Assembly (NCBI GenBank): GCA_020050895.1
Contig: JAGVJW010000121.1
Location: 1 to 10,163, forward strand
Direction of reading: 5' to 3'
DNA length: 10,163 bases
Source of the DNA: a bacterium
GTDB taxonomy: Bacteria > Bacteroidota > Ignavibacteria > Kapaibacteriales > Kapaibacteriaceae
A program made the translations under genes and the position numbers. How positions within the stretch are numbered: position 1 is the first letter of the stretch; each line of letters starts with the position of its first letter. Shown here piece after piece: positions 6,389 to 10,163 of this stretch. Below the pieces are notes generated by a model. That model made no database searches and was not told where the DNA came from. It worked only from the letters and a program-made list of their open reading frames with translations.

Positions 6389-7876
6389 TCAGTGAAGTTT
6401 TAGTAGTCGAATGCTTTTAATTACCACCGGTTTTTTTGGAATTCCTTCCATTGCGTCTGGATCCCTTTGCTCAACCTCGACAGAACCTATTTTAGAAACA
6501 ACGTTTAAACCATCAATCACGCGGCCGAATATCGTGTATTGGTGCGGCAGGGCTGAAGCCTTTTCAAGGCAAATAAAAAACTGACTTGTACCAGAATTTG
6601 GTTCTGTGGTTCTAGCCATAGCAACCACTCCAAATTGATACCCCTCCTTTGCCGATGGCATAGATGCATCGAGTTCTTCGGCAAGGGGCTTCCCATCTGC
6701 AGACTCACCACCTGTGCCCCACTCGGTTCTGGCATTTGCATCCCGAGTTTTAGGATCGCCAACCTGTATTACAAAGTTCTTTGCGACACGGTGGAACAGA
6801 ATGCCGTCGTAAAATTTCTTTCTTACAAGACCGAGAAAATTTTTCACAGTGAGCGGTGCATCCTTACCATATAATCCCAACGTCATGTTACCTGCAGTTG
6901 TTCGAACTTCAACCACATCCGTTATCACTGCCGTATCTGCCTTCATCTGCATATTACTATTTGCTGTCGAATCAACCGAAGCAGGTGGCGGAGTCATCTC
7001 TCGTGCAAGGTTAGTTCCTTCGCGCTGCCCGGTATCGGAAGTGCAAGCCGTTAGGAGCACCACAGTACCAAGCGCAATTCGGTAGATAATGAAAGCGTTC
7101 ATATTTCGCGTTCGCAGGTAACGGAGCAGAAATGCAATCGACCAATACCCACTTACCATTGATGCAAGTGTTGCAATTAACAATGCTGCTCCCGACTCTT
7201 GCCAATTCAAATGTTCAACTTCCCCGGCAAACTCAAGGATGCCCGATCCCAAAATTGCGGGTATCGATAATAAAAACGAAAATCTGGCGGCATGTTCGCG
7301 TGTAAGCCCCCTGAAAAGTCCAGCCATAATGGTTGTTCCGCTTCTCGATGAACCTGGGATTAGAGCTAGCACCTGGGCGCATCCAACAATCATTGCATCA
7401 AGAAAATTCAACTGAGCAGACGTTCTCGAAAAGGTTGCCTTACGCTCGGCTATCCAAAGAAGAATGGCAACAACAATCAGGCTCGACGCAATGATGTGCA
7501 AATCCTTGGTGAGCGATCCTTCGATTACATCTTTGAAAGCAAGGCCTGCTACAACAACGGGAACAGTGCCGACAATTACAAACCATGCCAAGCGCGAATC
7601 GCGGCTCTGCTCCTTGATTGGCAGTCTGCCCGAGCCAAAGTTTTCAAGGAAAAAGTGTTTCGACATCGAAATGATATCTCGTCGGAAATAAACAATAACG
7701 GCAACTAGCGTACCAAGTTGAATCGTTGCAATAAATGCAGTCCACGATTCAGGATTATTTGCATCGATCGTTCCAAGGAGTGCTCCAGCAATCGTAAGAT
7801 GTGCAGTGCTCGATATCGGAATAAACTCTGTAAGACCCTGGATAACGCCGAGTAAAAGGGCAACTAAAAACGACAT
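6389..7876 (-). CDS. uppP: Undecaprenyl-diphosphatase fused to a cyclophilin domain
   Basis: One uninterrupted frame of 495 residues holds two enzymes. Residues about 1-276 are a full-length UppP (BacA family), an integral membrane phosphatase that recycles undecaprenyl pyrophosphate for cell-wall synthesis. The active-site motifs are present: QGLTEFIPISSTAH with E17 and H26, and PGSSRSG with R178. Residues about 320-494 are a cyclophilin with FHRVAKNFVIQVGDP (R363, F368, Q371), SQFFICL (Q432, F434) and QYTIFGRV (Y447). Between them, the last UppP helix ends in LLTAC, a perfect lipobox with C278, followed by a polar Ser/Thr/Pro linker of about 40 residues. Arginines before that helix (RYLRTR) predict that its C-terminal side, and so the cyclophilin, faces the periplasm. 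I chose ATG 7874-7876, 15 bases after the polA stop, over GTG 7880-7882. Because both domains are complete and in one frame, a sequencing frameshift cannot easily explain the fusion. Natural fusion is my reading; processing is inference. Confidence 0.88.
   Translation of the reverse strand: MSFLVALLLGVIQGLTEFIPISSTAHLTIAGALLGTIDANNPESWTAFIATIQLGTLVAVIVYFRRDIISMSKHFFLENFGSGRLPIKEQSRDSRLAWFVIVGTVPVVVAGLAFKDVIEGSLTKDLHIIASSLIVVAILLWIAERKATFSRTSAQLNFLDAMIVGCAQVLALIPGSSRSGTTIMAGLFRGLTREHAARFSFLLSIPAILGSGILEFAGEVEHLNWQESGAALLIATLASMVSGYWSIAFLLRYLRTRNMNAFIIYRIALGTVVLLTACTSDTGQREGTNLAREMTPPPASVDSTANSNMQMKADTAVITDVVEVRTTAGNMTLGLYGKDAPLTVKNFLGLVRKKFYDGILFHRVAKNFVIQVGDPKTRDANARTEWGTGGESADGKPLAEELDASMPSAKEGYQFGVVAMARTTEPNSGTSQFFICLEKASALPHQYTIFGRVIDGLNVVSKIGSVEVEQRDPDAMEGIPKKPVVIKSIRLLKLH
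7043..7102 (-). other. Dual-purpose segment: last UppP helix ending in a lipobox, with internal ATG
   Basis: Within the uppP fusion, an in-frame ATG (7100-7102) begins MNAFIIYRIALG-, followed by TVVLLTAC. The final cysteine is codon 7043-7045. Read alone, these 20 residues resemble a lipoprotein signal peptide with an L-T-A-C cleavage box, though the N-region has only one arginine, late at position 8. Read within UppP, the same residues are the family's usual C-terminal helix (Y-R-I-A-L-G). The polar linker after the cysteine (TSDTGQREG, then PPPASVDSTANS) is typical of lipoproteins. Cleavage before the cysteine, or separate translation from the ATG, would yield a lipid-anchored cyclophilin. 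No Shine-Dalgarno precedes the ATG, but such sites are nearly absent in this window. The pattern is seen; the function is inferred. Confidence 0.4.
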
Positions 7877-7891
7877 GTACACAAAATTAGC

Positions 7892-10163
7892 TCAGTGAGC
7901 TTCGTACCACGATACTCCGAATCCTGTTTCTACCACGATTGGTACACCTTTAAGAGGCAGCGCATGCTCCATTTCATGTGTAACTAACGTCTGCAATTCC
8001 TTTACTTCGGATTTCTTTGCCTCGAATACCAGCTCGTCGTGCACCTGAAGCATCATTAGTGACTGAAACCTTTCCTTCTCCATACGAGCATGAATGCTGA
8101 TCATTGCCATTTTCATCATGTCGGCAGCAGTACCCTGGATGGGAGTGTTAACGGCAGCACGTTCAGCAGCTGCCTGAAGCTGACGGTTGGTACTGCTGAT
8201 TTGCGGGAAATATCGCCGACGTCCGAGCAGGGTTGTTGCATAACCGCGCTCACGCGTCAGCCGTACAGTCTCATCCATGTAACGTTTGATACCAGGATAT
8301 TTCTCAAAGTAGTTAGCGATTATCTGTTGTCCCTCCGAACGTGATATGCCAAGTTGCTGAGATAATCCAAAGGCACCCTGACCGTACATGATGCCAAAGT
8401 TGGTAGTCTTGGCAATACGGCGTTGTTCGGATGTTACCTTGTCTATCGAAACTCCAAACAATATCGCAGCAGTCGACTTGTGGACGTCGGCACCATCATT
8501 GAATGCAGCGATGAGATTTTCATCCTGAGAAATTCCAGCCATAATTCTTAGCTCAATCTGAGAATAGTCAGCAGACATGATGACGGCATCATCCGCCTGC
8601 GCCACGAATGCTTTTCGAATTCTCTGGCCAAGCTCTGTCCGGATGGGAATATTCTGAAGATTTGGATCCGTTGATGACAACCTGCCGGTGGCAGCAACAG
8701 TTTGATTGTATGTTGTATGAACGCGGCCTGTGCGAGGATTGATTAGCCGAGGCAAGGCTTCGACATACGTTGATCGAAGCTTTTCAACCTGTCTGTAATC
8801 AAGCACCATTTGTGCAATCGGGAACGATTCCGCCAGTTCGGAAAGGACACCCGAGTCCGTCGAATAACCGGTCTTGGTCTTTCTGCCAACGGGCAACATC
8901 ATTTTTTCGAACAACACTTCGGCTAGTTGCTTGGGAGAACCAATGGTAAACTCTTCGCCAGCTTCCTTCCACACTTCCTTTTCGAGCCGAGCCGCCTCCG
9001 TTCTCATAAAACCCGCAAGGTCTCCCAGTGCATCGGGATCGATTCTCACTCCATTGAATTCCATCGCCACAAGAACACGCTCCAATGGAAACTCAACTGT
9101 CTCTGCAAGTTCTAGAAGCTTTTCTCTCTTTAGCACTGCAAACATCATGTGCTTCAATTTCAGTGCAACATCAGCATCCTCGCAGGCATATTCGGTGATA
9201 GAATGCAGATCGACGTCCTTCATTGACTTTTGCTGCCCTCTTTTCTCTCCAATCAATTCAGTTATGGGGACAGTTTTATAATTCAGCCAACGCTCTGCAA
9301 GAGCATCGAGGTTATGGTGCCGATCAGGATCCAGGATGAAACTTGCAAGCATACTATCGAATGTAATCGGCTGCACGTCTATGCCGTAACGCCGAAGTAT
9401 CAAGGCGTCGAACTTCAGGTTTTGCCCAATCTTACCAATGTGTTGATTATGAAGAATTGGCTTAAGAGATTCAGTCACAAGATTTACGTCGAGTCCATGC
9501 TGCTCACTGCCGGATGCAAACAATGTACCAGTGGATGCTTGTATTGGGTCGTCGACATCAATGTAAAAAGCGCGTCCCTCCTTGGAACACAGAGCGATGC
9601 CGACAATACTGCATTGCATTGCATCTAGTCCGGTGGTTTCGAGGTCGACGCTCAGCTCCTTAACATTCTTCAATTCGTTTACCAACTCGTCGAGCCCTCC
9701 TGGTGTGTCAACCAGAACATAAGTATGTTTAACATCGTTAATTGTTTTTAGCTTATCGGCTTGATGCAAATTCTGCGTCTCACTCGATTCGTCGGATTCC
9801 CCGCTGCCTGCCCCTTTCAAGTCATTAGATATACTTTCTAACTCAACACCTGCAGACTCAGCATATTTTCTGAATCTGTTCCTAAGAGTTGTGAATCCAA
9901 GTTCTGCACACAGTTCATCAATTGCTGCGTAGTCCATAGGCTTCCGTTCCAGCATAACGCGCTTTGCATTGATTGGAACGTCTTTATGGATTGTTACCAG
10001 CTTTTTCGATAAGAATGCAAGATCTTTTGATTCTTCTAGTTTCTTTCGGAGCGATTCCTTTTCAATACTATCAATGTTTACATAAATGTTTTCGATGGAG
10101 CCAAACTTTTCTACGAGAGGTTTTGCCGTCTTTTCTCCAACGCCTTTCACACCAGGAACATTA
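7892..10163 (-). CDS. polA: DNA polymerase I (N-terminus outside window)
   Basis: DNA polymerase I fills gaps and removes RNA primers in replication and repair. The frame is open to the right window edge, and about 756 residues are visible. They begin in the helix-3-turn-helix of the 5' nuclease domain (NVPGVKGVGEKTA), so most of that nuclease lies outside. Numbering from the GTG-encoded V at 10148-10150: a Ser/Glu-rich linker covers about 105-140, the 3'-5' exonuclease about 145-345, and the polymerase about 350-752. Exonuclease acidic residues are present: D169 and E171 (SVDLETTGLD), D248 (NLKFDA), and Y321 with D325 (YACED). Proofreading should therefore be active. Polymerase motif A is DYSQIELR (D528), motif B RRIAKTTNFGIMYG (R577, K581, F585), and motif C VHDELVFE (D705, E706). 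The phenylalanine F585 is the form that discriminates against dideoxynucleotides. TGA 7892-7894 ends it 15 bases before the uppP start, so it is the first visible gene of the - strand cluster. Confidence 0.98.
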   Translation of the reverse strand, partial: NVPGVKGVGEKTAKPLVEKFGSIENIYVNIDSIEKESLRKKLEESKDLAFLSKKLVTIHKDVPINAKRVMLERKPMDYAAIDELCAELGFTTLRNRFRKYAESAGVELESISNDLKGAGSGESDESSETQNLHQADKLKTINDVKHTYVLVDTPGGLDELVNELKNVKELSVDLETTGLDAMQCSIVGIALCSKEGRAFYIDVDDPIQASTGTLFASGSEQHGLDVNLVTESLKPILHNQHIGKIGQNLKFDALILRRYGIDVQPITFDSMLASFILDPDRHHNLDALAERWLNYKTVPITELIGEKRGQQKSMKDVDLHSITEYACEDADVALKLKHMMFAVLKREKLLELAETVEFPLERVLVAMEFNGVRIDPDALGDLAGFMRTEAARLEKEVWKEAGEEFTIGSPKQLAEVLFEKMMLPVGRKTKTGYSTDSGVLSELAESFPIAQMVLDYRQVEKLRSTYVEALPRLINPRTGRVHTTYNQTVAATGRLSSTDPNLQNIPIRTELGQRIRKAFVAQADDAVIMSADYSQIELRIMAGISQDENLIAAFNDGADVHKSTAAILFGVSIDKVTSEQRRIAKTTNFGIMYGQGAFGLSQQLGISRSEGQQIIANYFEKYPGIKRYMDETVRLTRERGYATTLLGRRRYFPQISSTNRQLQAAAERAAVNTPIQGTAADMMKMAMISIHARMEKERFQSLMMLQVHDELVFEAKKSEVKELQTLVTHEMEHALPLKGVPIVVETGFGVSWYEAH

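Noticed and set aside
6389..7876. Fusion explained by a frameshift or missed stop codon
   Set aside because: Both domains are complete and in the same frame, and they share one hydrophobic segment rather than having an extra signal peptide. A simple indel would not give this; only a multi-base deletion could, and that needs read-level checking.
7877..7882. GTG start two codons upstream of the uppP ATG
   Set aside because: UppP proteins start close to the conserved first helix, and the ATG at 7874-7876 does so without needing a rare start codon. The difference is trivial.

Overview
The window looks like a chromosomal housekeeping region from a member of the Bacteroidota/Chlorobiota-Ignavibacteria-Kapabacteria group (FCB bacteria). 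This placement is inferred from gene types and could be wrong at phylum level. It rests on four observations: an outer-envelope protein that joins PD40 propeller repeats, a carboxypeptidase-regulatory-like domain and an OmpA domain; a five-helix dihaem SdhC; a ThrRS with motif 3 of the APFGSMERF type; and an almost complete lack of Shine-Dalgarno sequences before start codons. Base composition, judged by eye, is even and slightly AT-rich. I saw no tRNA, rRNA, CRISPR array or insertion sequence. No gene-free stretch exceeds about 45 bases.

Left part, bases 1-1370, + strand: the C-terminal half of an NhaA Na+/H+ antiporter, followed 11 bases later by a complete succinate dehydrogenase cytochrome b subunit (sdhC). 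The usual partners sdhA and sdhB do not follow. A convergent gene on the - strand (1410-1814) encodes a thioredoxin-fold [2Fe-2S] ferredoxin. Divergent from it is a compact hicA-hicB toxin-antitoxin pair (1857-2272) whose two genes overlap in an ATGA. The antitoxin stop codon lies one base from the stop codon of the convergent thrS gene.

Right part, bases 2274-10163, - strand: five tightly packed genes read right to left. They are polA (5' end outside the window), a uppP gene fused in frame to a cyclophilin domain, a second stand-alone exported cyclophilin, the PD40-OmpA protein, and thrS. With the starts chosen here the gaps are 15, 27, 19 and 34 bases or close to that, so one long transcript is plausible. 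The middle three genes form an envelope group: recycling of the undecaprenyl lipid carrier, periplasmic proline isomerisation, and a peptidoglycan-binding envelope protein.

The most unusual item is the UppP-cyclophilin fusion (6389-7876). The last transmembrane helix of UppP runs directly into a perfect lipobox (L-T-A-C) and a lipoprotein-like linker before the cyclophilin domain. One hydrophobic segment may therefore serve both as the final UppP helix and as a lipoprotein signal. Signal peptidase II could then split the product into a phosphatase and a lipid-anchored isomerase. Other points of interest are the sdhC without sdhAB, the very small HicAB module, and the pair of diverged cyclophilins.
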